Source of the DNA: Phycisphaerales bacterium
GTDB taxonomy: Bacteria > Planctomycetota > Phycisphaerae > UBA1845 > Fen-1342
Length of the DNA stretch: 64,000 nt
Reading direction: 5' to 3'
Assembly (NCBI GenBank): GCA_016716475.1
Contig: JADJWG010000001.1
Coordinates: 62,001-126,000, forward strand
Below, one piece after another: positions 54,080 through 63,203 of the stretch. The translations under genes were made by a program, and so were the position numbers. How positions within the stretch are numbered: the stretch's first letter is position 1; each line of letters starts with the position of its first letter. Below the pieces are notes generated by a model, which was given only the letters and a program-made list of their open reading frames with translations, had not been told where the DNA came from and made no database searches.

Positions 54080-54790
54080 ATGCCGCCGCCAGGAACTCCA
54101 CCCGACATGGATGTGGCTCGCCTGATTGAACGACAACTTCGGAACTGGGAATTGGCGCGTGCCCTGCCGCCCGCACCCGAACCTGCGCACAAGGTTGAAC
54201 TCCACGCCTTCATCACCATTTCGCGCATGGTCGGCGCCGACGGGCGACGGCTCGCCAACGCCCTCAGCGCTGAACTCGGCTGGCCGGTCTTTGACCGCGA
54301 GATTCTACAGGCCATGTCCGGCGACGATGCGATCCGCGCCCAGTTGTTCGAGCACCTCGACGAGCGCGATGTCGGCTGGGTCGAGGACACGCTGCGCTGG
54401 CTCGTGGCCGAAGGCGCCAGCACCGCTCACTACGCGCACCGCCTCCACGAGACCATTCTCGCGCTCGCGCGCAAGGGCCCGGCGATCTTCGTCGGCCGCG
54501 GTGCGCACCTGATCCTGCCGCACCACCGCGGCTTGCGCATCCACCTGATCGCGCCGCTCACCTACTGTGCCGAGAATCTGGCCGCCCGCTTCAACCTCAC
54601 CATGGACGAGGCCCGCACCGAGGTCGAACGCATCCAGCAAGAGCGTTCCGGCTTCCTGCGCCGACAGTTCGGAGCGCGTGCGAACGATCCGCTCCAGTAC
54701 GATCTCGTCCTCAACGCGGCGCAGTTCGATCTACCCCAACTGGTCGCGCTGGTGCTGCTTGCCCTGCGCAGTCGTGAGCCCGCCGTGTGA
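54080..54790 (+). CDS. Cytidylate kinase-like family protein
   Basis: A 236-residue P-loop-like kinase of the Cytidylate_kin2 family, common in planctomycetes. After a Pro-rich start comes FITISRMVGADGRRLANALSAELGWPVFDREILQAM, the family's modified nucleotide-binding segment in which the canonical GxxGxGKST is replaced by SR-x-GADG. GPAIFVGRGAHLILP and the LID-like ERIQQERSGFLRRQFGARANDPLQYDLVLNAAQFDL complete the match. It may phosphorylate a nucleotide or another small molecule; true CMP kinase activity is not established for this group. The ATG at 54080 has GGAGGTG (54069-54075) 4 nt upstream. It converges with the WD40 kinase gene. Confidence 0.85.
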   Translation: MPPPGTPPDMDVARLIERQLRNWELARALPPAPEPAHKVELHAFITISRMVGADGRRLANALSAELGWPVFDREILQAMSGDDAIRAQLFEHLDERDVGWVEDTLRWLVAEGASTAHYAHRLHETILALARKGPAIFVGRGAHLILPHHRGLRIHLIAPLTYCAENLAARFNLTMDEARTEVERIQQERSGFLRRQFGARANDPLQYDLVLNAAQFDLPQLVALVLLALRSREPAV

Positions 54791-54811
54791 ATCCGCACGG
54801 CGGCGCGGCGC

Positions 54812-57800
54812 TTACTCCTCGCCGGCCGCGGCGTTCCAGACGGAAAGCACGGCCGCATTACCCGTGATGTGGCGCTCGAAGTACTGCAAGTCATGCACCT
54901 GTAGCTGCTGGTCCCGACTGCCGGAGACGAGATAGCGCCCGTCCGGGGAGAAATCGAGCGCGAACACCATGTCGGCGTGGCGCGCCAACCGCAGAAGCTC
55001 GCTGCCGTTCTCGGCATCCCAGAGGATGATGACTGACGTCCCATCCGCCACCTGGCCGCGCTCTCCGGAGGCCACGAGGGTACCGTCCGGACTGAAGCGT
55101 ACCGCGAAGACATCCTGCTGGTGGCCCGAGGCGGCCCACAGCGCGACCCCGGTGTCCGACTCCCACCGGCGAACCGTCGCGTCAACGCCACCACTGACCA
55201 TGGACCGACCGTCGCGACTCAGGGCGAGTGTACGCACTCCTCCAACATGGGCGGGAATGCGCCGCACGAGCCGAAAATCACGCGCATCCCACACGGCGAT
55301 GCTGCCATCCATGCTCGCCGACACGAGCTCCGTGCCCGCTGGGGTATACAGCAACGCCGTGATCCGCCCTCGATGGGCAGCGTGTGTCGCCCGCACCCGC
55401 TCAGCCGCCACATCCCAAAGCAGGATCATGCCATCGTCGCCACCGATCGCCAACGTGACTCCATCCGGTGCATACGCAACCCTTTGTGGACTGTAGGGTC
55501 GGACTCCGTTCCCCGCAGCGCCGCGTACGATCGTCTCCCGCAGGTTGATTGTGACTGCGGGGGTATCCACCGCCCGATCCCAGATCCGCAGGTTGCCGTC
55601 GTTCGCGCAACTGGCGAAGTGTCGGCCATCGGGCGCGAAGGCCACGCTGTACGGGACATCGGTATGCCCGCGATAGGCCCGCGGCTCCCCGTCCCGGCGC
55701 AGATTCCAAGCCCAAATCACACCGTCCTCCCCAGCCGCGAGAACTTCCGTACCATCCGGCGCAACAGTAATTTCCTGAATGGCGCGCGCGGTCGTGAGCG
55801 CCGCCGCTACACCAAGTGGCAATTCACTCCCCAGTCCCGTCTCCCACACTCGCAACATCCGGTCTGTTGCCGCACTGGCCAGATACGCGCCGTCCGGACT
55901 GAAGGCCAGTCCGGTATAGGCCCCGGCATGACCCGCGAGAACCCGTACGACCGCGGCGGTTTCGAGATCCCAGATCAAGATGCGCTTGTCCGCTCCCGCC
56001 GCCGCCAACCACCGGCCGCAGGATGTAAAAGCCAGCCGCTGGATGGCGCCCAACGAGCCCCCCAGCACCTCCTGCGGAGCCAGCGTTTGGGCATCGAACA
56101 GCAGTACCGACCAGCGCAGGGAGAGCGCGAGCCGTGTGCCGTCCGGACAAAGCGTGAGGTTGCCAATCTGCACGCGCGGCTGGGGCTCGGTGATCGGCTG
56201 CTCTTCCAACGCGGCCCCGCTGCGCCCATCCCACACGCACAGCCGCAAGTCATAGCCACAGGAATAGAGTCGGTTGCCGTCCACGCTGAAACACAGCGCC
56301 CCCAGACTCGCTCCGTGCGCGACCCACGAGTGCAGAAGTGTTGCGGAAGCGGTGTCGAAAAGGTGGATGGTTCCGCCCACCGTTCCCAACGCGACGCGCG
56401 CTCCGTCGGCGGATTGCGCGAGACAGGTGAGCGGCTCGTCTCCGGCCTGGTACTCCTGGCCACGGTGTCCCGTGCGGAGATTCCAACTGCGTGCCAGCGC
56501 GCCGTCACGCACCAGCAACGTGTCCCCCTGCACCGCCAGCACCGGTACGTTGGGGAGCGCTGCAAGTACACCCGCGACCGTCGGTGCACTCTCCGCCAGC
56601 GACCAGGTCAGCACGCGCCCCGCGCTGTCAACGCAGCGCAATGTGCCGTCGGGCCCGAAACCCGGCAGGTGCGGTACGGCAGCCCCCGATACCCAAGTCC
56701 CCACGCATGGGTTGCGCGCGTACAGCTCCCAGAGCGCCCAGTGTACCTGTCGACCCACCGGCGTGTCCGGAAGGTGCGCGCGAGATTCCCGCCACAGCAG
56801 CGCTTCGGCACTGCTCATGTTGCCGCCGGCACCCAGCAGCCGGGCCCGCTCGATCGTGCTCTTGGACAAGGCGAGGGCGAGGGCCTGCGCCTGCCGCCCC
56901 GTCGCGGCCTCAAGCACCGCCGTGTGCCGGTACAGCACGGCCATCACCCCCCCGAACAAGGTCAGGAGTACCACGCCGACACACGCGAACGCCACCGGCC
57001 AGCGGTAGCGCTGCAAGGTCTTGCGCAACATGTAGGTGGCGCTGTCACGTTTTGCCTCGATCGCTTCACCGGCAAGATAGCGGCGCAAATCACGGGCCAG
57101 TTCGCCGGCGATGTGATAACGTCGGTCGCGTTCTTTCGCGAGGCACTTCAGTACGATCGTATCGAGTTCATCATCGACCGGCAGACCGCCACGCGCCGCC
57201 GCCACCACGCTTGGTCGCGGCGGGTCGCGGTGCAGGATACTATCGACCGCGGTGCGCAGGTTGCTGCCCGGGTCGAAAGGCAGTTCCCCTGTGAGGAGTT
57301 GAAACAGCAGCACTCCGAGCGAGTACACATCGGTCCGCAGATCCACGCGCGCGCTCGCCCCCTCGACCTGCTCCGGAGAGGCCCACGGCAGTGAACCCAC
57401 AAACTGGCCCGTCCGCGTCATGGCCGAGTCCGCGCTCGCGTCCAGGGTCTTTGCCAGGCCGAAATCCAGCACGAACGGCTCACCACGCCGGTCCACGCGG
57501 ATGTTGCTCGGCTTCAGATCGCGGTGAATCACCCCGCGCAAGTGCGCCACGTGTACGGCATCACACACCTTGATGAACAATTCCAGGGCACTGTGATGGA
57601 GAGGCCGACTGGCACGGGTGGCGGTCGTCGCGGCGGCGCTCGTGGCGCGCGCCGTCGGTGGGACGGATGCATGGGTAGCAACCCGCGCAGCTTGCAGGGC
57701 CGCCAGGGCTTCATCGAGCGGCACCCCGTCAACGTAATTCATCACGAAGTACTGGCAGCCGGCCACAACACCGGCATCGTGCACCGCCACGATGTTGGGA

Positions 57801-58201
57801 TGGTTCAACCGGCCCAACAACTCCACTTCGCGATCGAAGCGCGTGCGGTCCGCCAGTGTCGCGCCGGGGCCCTGCCGTGTGACCTTGATCGCGACCTCCC
57901 GCATTGTCGAACGCTGCACAGCCAGATACACCACGCCCTGCCCGCCCCGGGTGAGTTCGCGCTTGATCTCGTAGCCGGGAATCTCGAATGCCGCTACCGG
58001 CCCCGCCGGGCTGCTCAGAGGCAACAACCCGCCGGCTGCAAAACGGGCGAGGAACTCGTTGTCGGCACGAATGCGCGCCAGGTTATCGCGGCACATCACG
58101 CACACCGAGAGGTGTGCCTGCATTTCCTGGTCACCGGCGCCACGGGCTGCCAGCGTCTCCAGGACTTCCACGGACAGACAGTGTGCGGGTACCGTGGACA
58201 T
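54812..58201 (-). CDS. Serine/threonine kinase with zinc-binding anti-sigma-like N-terminus and WD40 propeller
   Basis: An 1129-residue protein. Residues 25-45 hold HLSVCVMCRDNL, matching the HxxxCxxC signature of zinc-binding anti-sigma domains. A Hanks kinase domain spans about 75-370: LTRGGQGVVYLA, VAIKV, HRDLKPSNIRV, VLDFGLAKTL, SPEQVEG. One membrane helix (about 415-440, FACVGVVLLTLFGGVMAVL) is followed by WD40 repeats to the C-terminus (about eleven; for example FSPDGAYLASAATDRMLRVWE), probably outside the membrane. The gene starts 3 nt after the sigma-factor stop, so the two form an operon, and it may phosphorylate or hold the sigma factor. An Ala/Thr-rich insert interrupts the kinase between the N- and C-lobes near residue 180. 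Confidence 0.9.
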   Translation of the reverse strand: MSTVPAHCLSVEVLETLAARGAGDQEMQAHLSVCVMCRDNLARIRADNEFLARFAAGGLLPLSSPAGPVAAFEIPGYEIKRELTRGGQGVVYLAVQRSTMREVAIKVTRQGPGATLADRTRFDREVELLGRLNHPNIVAVHDAGVVAGCQYFVMNYVDGVPLDEALAALQAARVATHASVPPTARATSAAATTATRASRPLHHSALELFIKVCDAVHVAHLRGVIHRDLKPSNIRVDRRGEPFVLDFGLAKTLDASADSAMTRTGQFVGSLPWASPEQVEGASARVDLRTDVYSLGVLLFQLLTGELPFDPGSNLRTAVDSILHRDPPRPSVVAAARGGLPVDDELDTIVLKCLAKERDRRYHIAGELARDLRRYLAGEAIEAKRDSATYMLRKTLQRYRWPVAFACVGVVLLTLFGGVMAVLYRHTAVLEAATGRQAQALALALSKSTIERARLLGAGGNMSSAEALLWRESRAHLPDTPVGRQVHWALWELYARNPCVGTWVSGAAVPHLPGFGPDGTLRCVDSAGRVLTWSLAESAPTVAGVLAALPNVPVLAVQGDTLLVRDGALARSWNLRTGHRGQEYQAGDEPLTCLAQSADGARVALGTVGGTIHLFDTASATLLHSWVAHGASLGALCFSVDGNRLYSCGYDLRLCVWDGRSGAALEEQPITEPQPRVQIGNLTLCPDGTRLALSLRWSVLLFDAQTLAPQEVLGGSLGAIQRLAFTSCGRWLAAAGADKRILIWDLETAAVVRVLAGHAGAYTGLAFSPDGAYLASAATDRMLRVWETGLGSELPLGVAAALTTARAIQEITVAPDGTEVLAAGEDGVIWAWNLRRDGEPRAYRGHTDVPYSVAFAPDGRHFASCANDGNLRIWDRAVDTPAVTINLRETIVRGAAGNGVRPYSPQRVAYAPDGVTLAIGGDDGMILLWDVAAERVRATHAAHRGRITALLYTPAGTELVSASMDGSIAVWDARDFRLVRRIPAHVGGVRTLALSRDGRSMVSGGVDATVRRWESDTGVALWAASGHQQDVFAVRFSPDGTLVASGERGQVADGTSVIILWDAENGSELLRLARHADMVFALDFSPDGRYLVSGSRDQQLQVHDLQYFERHITGNAAVLSVWNAAAGEE

Positions 58202-58204
58202 GAC

Positions 58205-58807
58205 TCAGGCGCCCAGGGGACTTTCGTCGTACCGCTGGACAATCTCGCGCAGCCGGTTCACTACCCGGTTCTTCGCGTTGTAGATTTCCTGCGGTGTCAA
58301 CTCCAGTTCCACGGCCACCCGCTCGACCGGCTCCCCCCCCAGGACCACCCGCTCGAACGCCCGGATCGTGCGCTCGCTCAAACGCGTGGAGGCGCGCAGC
58401 TCCGTCACCGCTTGCTCAAAAATGATTCGCCGTTGCTCGGCCTCCCACACGGCCTCGGCGTCGAAATCATCCGGCAAGGCCGCCAGCGCCGACTCGCCGC
58501 GCAGGACGCGCCGCTTGCCGACGGCCCGGCGCAGATCTCCCAGCCGAAATCTCGCAATTCCGATCAGCCAGGACCGCAATCGTCCTTGTTCACGGTCATA
58601 CTTCCCCTTGCGATAGTCTTCGACAAAGGTCGTGAGCGTTTCCTGGGCGACGTCGGCCGCATCGGCCTCGTTCAATCCCATGCGGCGCAGGAACCCGACG
58701 AGGATCGGACGGTAGCGCCGATCGAATTCACCCCACGCCGCGCGGTTCCCGTCTTCATGCAGACCGGCTAGCAAGGCGGTTGTCGTGGGCACGTCCACCG
58801 GGTTCAT
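58205..58807 (-). CDS. ECF-family RNA polymerase sigma factor
   Basis: A 200-residue sigma-70-like factor with domains sigma2 (about 25-95: YRPILVGFLRRMGLNEADAADVAQETLTTFVEDYRKG) and sigma4 (about 130-190: LRASTRLSERTIRAFERVVLGGEPVERVAVELELTPQEIYNAKNRVVNRLREIV). It directs polymerase to a specific promoter set under control of the linked kinase. The ATG at 58807 starts MNPVDVPTTT; a longer in-frame start reads through unrelated sequence. There is no autologous promoter that I can recognise upstream, and the gap to the beta-helix gene is 739 nt. Sigma factors of this kind with a kinase partner are a planctomycete hallmark. Confidence 0.9.
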   Translation of the reverse strand: MNPVDVPTTTALLAGLHEDGNRAAWGEFDRRYRPILVGFLRRMGLNEADAADVAQETLTTFVEDYRKGKYDREQGRLRSWLIGIARFRLGDLRRAVGKRRVLRGESALAALPDDFDAEAVWEAEQRRIIFEQAVTELRASTRLSERTIRAFERVVLGGEPVERVAVELELTPQEIYNAKNRVVNRLREIVQRYDESPLGA

Positions 58808-59265
58808 AACGCACTCGTTCTGGGGTTGTAAGCGCATTCTACACCGCTGGTTACGGGGCTTCAAACGTTGCTGCCCTGTGACCGCCCCGCAGCGTCCGCA
58901 GCCCTCTAATACCGGCACGCACTGCCTACTCAGCCCCAGACTCTCGGACGGTCGTTCGATTTTCCTGCCAGGGTGGAGAATCCACCCGGGCTTGATGAAG
59001 GCACCGAAGCACCAAATGGGGGGCATGCCTGCCAGTGCGTAACAGCTTCGCGACAACCCGCGTTACGATGCGGTGATTCTTCGCCGGAGCATGATCTGGA
59101 ATTGGATGGCCGTGCCGGTGGACGGGAAACCCCGGCCAAGCTTCTGACATCAAACGGAAGTGCAAGCCGAGGATGGGGGCCCGCGGTGGTTCGCAGTTCT
59201 CCCACTACCCGGCGGCGCCACTCCCCGGCTGCACGATTGTCCACCCGCCACAGATCGAAATTCCA

Positions 59266-59294
59266 TTGAGCCCACCCGTCCGATGCGGCATAAT
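59266..59294 (+). promoter_or_regulatory. Promoter of the beta-helix surface protein gene
   Basis: TTGAGC (59266-59271), 17-nt spacer, CATAAT (59289-59294): four and five of six consensus bases. It would give a leader of about 245 nt. Confidence 0.45.
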
Positions 59295-59309
59295 GGAAGC
59301 TGGCAAGGC

Positions 59310-59339
59310 GGGCGTGAGTTCCGATCCCTTCTCACGCCC
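59310..59339 (+). promoter_or_regulatory. Leader hairpin
   Basis: GGGCGTGAG (59310-59318) and CTCACGCCC (59331-59339) are perfect complements with a 12-nt loop, close to the predicted transcription start. It may stabilise the 5' end or be part of a regulatory leader. Confidence 0.4.
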
Positions 59340-59546
59340 TCCGCAGAAGGAGGAGTGCCTGCGCTGGGGTGCAGGTGCTTCGATGTCCGCATCGGCGGCA
59401 GCCGAGAGCCATTCTGGTTCACTTGCCGCTTCACATCGGTTTCAGGCGCGCACGTGCGCGCGATTAATGCAACCCGGATGGGCTGTGTGGCCGGGCCACG
59501 GCGTTCCCACAACTGATTGGATCGAGTGGCTGGAGGAGGATTGAGA

Positions 59547-62273
59547 ATGAGCGTGCGTACGAAATGCATCCTGACCATCACCTTCGTCGCCTTTGCGGCC
59601 GCCAGCGCTTCGGCTGCCGTGCTGCGCGTCCGGGCCGGCGCCCCTGCCGGCGGTAACGGTACCACCTGGGCAACCGCGTATGCGCATCTTCAGGATGCAC
59701 TGCTGGTCGCCCAGCCCGGCGACCAGGTCTGGGTCGCGGCCGGAACCTACTACCCCGACCGCACGGATCTGAACCCAGCCGGCAGCGGCCTCCGGGCCGA
59801 CAGTTTCGTAGTCGGCGATGGTGTCGAGCTGTACGGCGGCTTCACCGGCACGGAGACGTTGCTGAGTCAGCGGAATTCGAACCCGGCGACCAACGGCACG
59901 ATCCTGAGCGGCGATATCGGCGTCGCCAATGACAATGCGGACAACAGCTACCACGTGCTGTCGCTGCTCGGCACCAACAGCGCGCGGATCGACGGCTTCA
60001 CGGTGACGCGCGGTAACGCTGATGATGTCGCCGATCCCCACCGCAACGGCGCGGGCCTGCAGGCCTTCAGCAGCGCCGCCACGGTTGCGAACGTGCATTT
60101 CGTGAACAACGTGTGCCGCTATCAGGGCGCCTCGGCGTACGTGAACGGAAGCCCCTCCCCAATCTTCGAGAATTGCGAATTCCGCGACAACACGTCGAAC
60201 ACCTTTTACGCCGGCGGCCTGATGTTCGAGGGCCTAGCCAGTTCCAGCATCAGCAATTGCCACTTCGAGGGCAATCTCGCGTTCCGCGGGGCGGCCGTGT
60301 CGGTCAACGGCGCAACACTCACCATCACGAACTCGACTTTCGTGAACAACACCGCCGGCGCGAACGGCGGCGCCATCCGAACGACCGGCACATTCAACGT
60401 GTTGATCGAGAATTGCTCGTTTACCGGCAACACCGCCCAGGCCAACGAGGGTGGTGCGATCGCCTCCGTGGGGGTTTCCACGCTCACGATCCGCAATTCG
60501 ACCTTCACCGGCAACGCCACCACGGCAGCGGCCGCCGATGGTGGCGCCGTCTATTCCGCCTGTGAGACGACGGTGATTGAGAACTGCACCTTCACCGCAA
60601 ACACGTCCGCCGTGGGCGGTGGCGCGCTGCGCCTGATCGGCCTCACCTCGGGCGGCAACCCCGTCCCGCTGACCGCGACGATCACCAACACGGACTTCAT
60701 CAACAACGTGTGTCAGACGCAGGGTGGCGCAGCCCGGACGACGGCGAACCGCTTCCTGACGATCCAGTGGAACAACTGCCGCTTCCTCGGCAACCGGTCT
60801 GAGACCGAGGCGGGCGGCGCCATTCGCACCGCGTTCACGGAGGAGCACTTCGTCGACTGCCTGTTCGAGGGCAACTTCGCCCGCTGGCGGGCCGGGGCCT
60901 TCTACAGCGCCGAGTCCAGCGCTTCGAACTTCACCGGCTGCGTCTTCCGCAACAACATCGCCGACGCCACCCTGCGGGACAATACCGACCGCATTGGCCG
61001 CGGCGGTGCAATTTTCATCGTGCAGGGTACCCCGTCGGTCATTACCGACTGCCTCTTCGAGGGAAACGAGGCCATCGGCATCTTCCTGGATGATCAGGGT
61101 CAGCCGACAGAGAACCCGAACAGCTACGGCGGCGCCATCGCCTGCTGGGCCACTTCGAACTTTCCGGCGAGCGTGGTCGTTCGCGATACGACGTTCCGCA
61201 ACAACAGCGCCTACTGGAGCGGGGCCGTCTGGCTTGCGGGGTCCGGTCTGCCCAAAGATCAGGTCTTTGTGAACTGCAATTTCGAGAACAACAGCTCGGG
61301 CACGTATGGCGGCGCGCTGCGGCTCACTTCCAACACCGCGCTGCGGGCGTTTAATTGCACCTTTACCGGCAACTCCGCGACGCTCTACGGCGGCGCGATC
61401 GCCAGCACCGCGACCTCCAATGTGCTCGAAGATGTCGTCAACTGCGTGTTCTATGGCAACACGAGCGAGGAGGGTGGTGCGATCGGTACCGTCGCCGGCG
61501 GTAACATTAAGAACAGCACCTTTGGCGGCAACTCGGCAACCGCTGTCGGCGGTGCGCTCGCGATCAGCGATAACGCCTTCATCACCATCGCCAATTGCCT
61601 CGCTTGGGGCAATACCGCCGCGAACGGCGGCAACCAGATTGCACTCGCCGACTTCGCAATTGCGATCTTCGCCTACAACAACCTGCAGGGCGGGGAGGCG
61701 GCCTTCAGCATTACCGAGGCCAACCCTGGAGATGTTTTCGTACTTTGGGAGTCCGGCAACATCGACGCCGATCCGGTCTTTGTCGACGTCGCCCATGGTG
61801 ACCTGCGGATCAACGCGGGCTCTCCCTGCATCGATGCAGGGGACAACAATGCCCTGCCGTTCGACTTGTTTGACCTCGACGGCGATAACGATGTGAGCGA
61901 GTTGATCCCGATCGACCGCAATGGCGATGCCCGTTTCTTCGATGATCCCGCCACGGTCGACACGGGTGTCGGAACCCCGCCGATCGTCGATATCGGCGCC
62001 TACGAGTTCTCTGAAGAGATCATCGTGACACCGACCGCGTGCCCCGGCGATGCCAACGGCGACGGTGTCGTGAACTTCGCTGACATATCGCCCTTCATCG
62101 CGGCGATCAAGGCCGGCAACGCGGGCAACTGGAACTGCAACATCGCCGGCGGCTTCGGCCCGTATCGCAACAGCGATGCCAACGGCGACCAGGTGGTGAA
62201 TTTCGCCGACATTTCGCCGTTCATCGCGCTCCTCAAGGCCCCGCCGCCGCCCTGTGTGAGTACCTGCCCGTAG
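59547..62273 (+). CDS. Right-handed beta-helix surface protein with C-terminal dockerin-like repeats
   Basis: A 908-residue exported protein. Signal peptide residues 1-25 (TITFVAFAAASASA). GGNGTTWATAYAHLQDAL and YYPDRTD...GVELYGGFTGTE are the usual start of the choice-of-anchor/right-handed beta-helix family. The middle is a repeated unit of about 25-30 residues with the pattern NCxFxGNxAxxxGGAI (for example IENCSFTGNTAQANEGGAI), as in pectate-lyase-like and polymorphic outer-membrane proteins. The C-terminus has two calcium-binding loops GDANGDGVVNFADISPFI and DANGDQVVNFADISPFI, a dockerin type I pair that could bind a cohesin or anchor the protein. The ATG at 59547 is preceded by GGAGGAGGA. 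No polysaccharide-cleaving residues can be assigned. Confidence 0.9.
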   Translation: MSVRTKCILTITFVAFAAASASAAVLRVRAGAPAGGNGTTWATAYAHLQDALLVAQPGDQVWVAAGTYYPDRTDLNPAGSGLRADSFVVGDGVELYGGFTGTETLLSQRNSNPATNGTILSGDIGVANDNADNSYHVLSLLGTNSARIDGFTVTRGNADDVADPHRNGAGLQAFSSAATVANVHFVNNVCRYQGASAYVNGSPSPIFENCEFRDNTSNTFYAGGLMFEGLASSSISNCHFEGNLAFRGAAVSVNGATLTITNSTFVNNTAGANGGAIRTTGTFNVLIENCSFTGNTAQANEGGAIASVGVSTLTIRNSTFTGNATTAAAADGGAVYSACETTVIENCTFTANTSAVGGGALRLIGLTSGGNPVPLTATITNTDFINNVCQTQGGAARTTANRFLTIQWNNCRFLGNRSETEAGGAIRTAFTEEHFVDCLFEGNFARWRAGAFYSAESSASNFTGCVFRNNIADATLRDNTDRIGRGGAIFIVQGTPSVITDCLFEGNEAIGIFLDDQGQPTENPNSYGGAIACWATSNFPASVVVRDTTFRNNSAYWSGAVWLAGSGLPKDQVFVNCNFENNSSGTYGGALRLTSNTALRAFNCTFTGNSATLYGGAIASTATSNVLEDVVNCVFYGNTSEEGGAIGTVAGGNIKNSTFGGNSATAVGGALAISDNAFITIANCLAWGNTAANGGNQIALADFAIAIFAYNNLQGGEAAFSITEANPGDVFVLWESGNIDADPVFVDVAHGDLRINAGSPCIDAGDNNALPFDLFDLDGDNDVSELIPIDRNGDARFFDDPATVDTGVGTPPIVDIGAYEFSEEIIVTPTACPGDANGDGVVNFADISPFIAAIKAGNAGNWNCNIAGGFGPYRNSDANGDQVVNFADISPFIALLKAPPPPCVSTCP

Positions 62274-62321
62274 CACCCATCGTGCGAACCCGCTTCGGCG
62301 GATCGCAAAGCCGCACTTGCT

Positions 62322-62354
62322 GCGAGCCCCGGTCGTAACCCGGCCGGGGCTCGC
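62322..62354 (+). terminator. Terminator hairpin of the beta-helix gene
   Basis: GCGAGCCCCGG (62322-62332) pairs perfectly with CCGGGGCTCGC (62344-62354) around an 11-nt loop, 49 nt after the stop codon. No U-tract follows. Confidence 0.65.
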
Positions 62355-62671
62355 GGTGCGCGCGGTCACCGGGTCACCGGCCTACTTCCCGATAGCCGAA
62401 ACCACGGCACTTTCTGACAGATCGCCATCTTGCACGACCTACTTACCTGCGAGTGAAGGCGAGCTGCGGGTTCGCACCGGTTCAAGCTCCGGCCAGCGCT
62501 CCGCGGCTATACAAGCAATGGAGATTCACCTGAATCACCTTTTGCTCCGCATCACCGCCGGCCTGGACACCGTCGCCCCTTGCGCAAGGATGTGTGTGTG
62601 CTGAGACCCGTGGTTTGAGTCCGACAGCGACAGCGCTGCGAGATGCGTTTGGGCCCTGGGAGGGGCCACCT

Positions 62672-62699
62672 GGACCCCGGCCAGCGCTGGCCGGGGTCC
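62672..62699. repeat. Perfect 28-bp palindrome
   Basis: GGACCCCGGCCAGC followed directly by its exact reverse complement. As RNA it would form a very stable hairpin with TGCCTTTG after it. There is no gene ending immediately upstream, so it may terminate an unrecognised small RNA, or be a protein-binding or repeat element. Confidence 0.6.
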
Positions 62700-62890
62700 T
62701 GCCTTTGCAGCTCCGATTATGTACACAGAGCAGGAGGATTCGGTCGATGAGTTCCATGATGTGACGCGGCAGCGTGTGAACCGTTTCACCTCGCGAGCGA
62801 CACACGGAATCGCTTGGGGTCTGGTTTGCCTTGCCGCTTTTTGACCGCTACTCTCTGAAGTGAGGGAGCATTTCATTACCGCGGGGCGTT

Positions 62891-62911
62891 ACGCGAGTTG
62901 CTAGCTCGCGT
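62891..62911 (+). promoter_or_regulatory. Hairpin before the NifU-like gene
   Basis: ACGCGAG (62891-62897) and CTCGCGT (62905-62911) are perfect complements with a 7-nt loop, ending 28 nt before the ATG at 62940. A leader structure or operator. Confidence 0.35.
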
Positions 62912-62939
62912 GCCAACGGCTCGCCGGGAGAGACATGTC

Positions 62940-63203
62940 ATGAACGGACTACCCACTAGCGCGCCGGCGAACGATGTGATCGAGCGTGCCCGTGATGCGA
63001 TCGAGAGCTATCGCCCGTTCATACGCCCGGACGGCTGCGACCTCGAATTCCTCGGCGTGAAGGATGGCATGGCTCGTATCCGAATCCTCGGCCTGGAATC
63101 CGGGTGCTGCTTGCAGGCGGAAGTCACCCTGCAACGCATGGTGGAACGACACCTGCGCGCGGCAGTGCCGGAAATTCGCGGTGTCGTGAGCATCTGCGAG
63201 TAA
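62940..63203 (+). CDS. NifU-like C-terminal-domain protein with altered cysteine motif
   Basis: An 87-residue protein with the fold pattern of the NifU C-terminal/Nfu domain: AIESYRPFIRPDGCDLEFLGVKDGMARIRILG...TLQRMVERHLRAAVPEIRGVVSI. In Nfu proteins a CxxC pair (ACxGCP) between these halves holds an Fe-S cluster. Here the segment reads LESGCCLQ: the first Cys position is occupied by Glu, the second is kept and the next residue is a new Cys. Two other Cys residues (in DGCDL and SICE) are present. It may still bind metal, or be a degenerate, non-cluster member. The ATG at 62940 has GGGAGAG 7 nt upstream. Confidence 0.75.
   Translation: MNGLPTSAPANDVIERARDAIESYRPFIRPDGCDLEFLGVKDGMARIRILGLESGCCLQAEVTLQRMVERHLRAAVPEIRGVVSICE

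Larger units (their letters stand above)
58808..59546. other. Long divergent intergenic region (739 nt)
   Basis: No gene is supported on either strand. On the plus side are a promoter candidate (59266-59294) and a 9-bp hairpin (59310-59339) belonging to the beta-helix gene leader. The left 450 bases should contain the sigma-factor promoter, but I see no clear boxes. Confidence 0.5.
62274..62939. other. Intergenic region with three hairpin/palindromic elements
   Basis: No gene that I can support. It holds an 11-bp terminator hairpin (62322-62354), a perfect 28-bp palindrome (62672-62699) and a 7-bp hairpin (62891-62911). A 28-residue ORF at 62521 has no ribosome site and I do not call it. Confidence 0.5.

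Noticed and set aside
55121..57394. 757-codon plus-strand frame opposite the WD40 kinase
   Set aside because: Mirrors the repeated WD40 coding sequence; rich in Arg/Gln/His/Pro with no recognised fold.
60234..62369. 711-codon minus-strand frame opposite the beta-helix gene
   Set aside because: Antisense of a repetitive gene; the translation has no family likeness, and the plus-strand gene has signal peptide and dockerin motifs.
62460..62510. tRNA-like GGTTCAAGCTCC stretch
   Set aside because: Resembles a T-loop, but no acceptor or anticodon stem can be built around it.
62521..62607. 28-residue ORF ending MCVC
   Set aside because: No ribosome site, no second copy, no conserved pattern.
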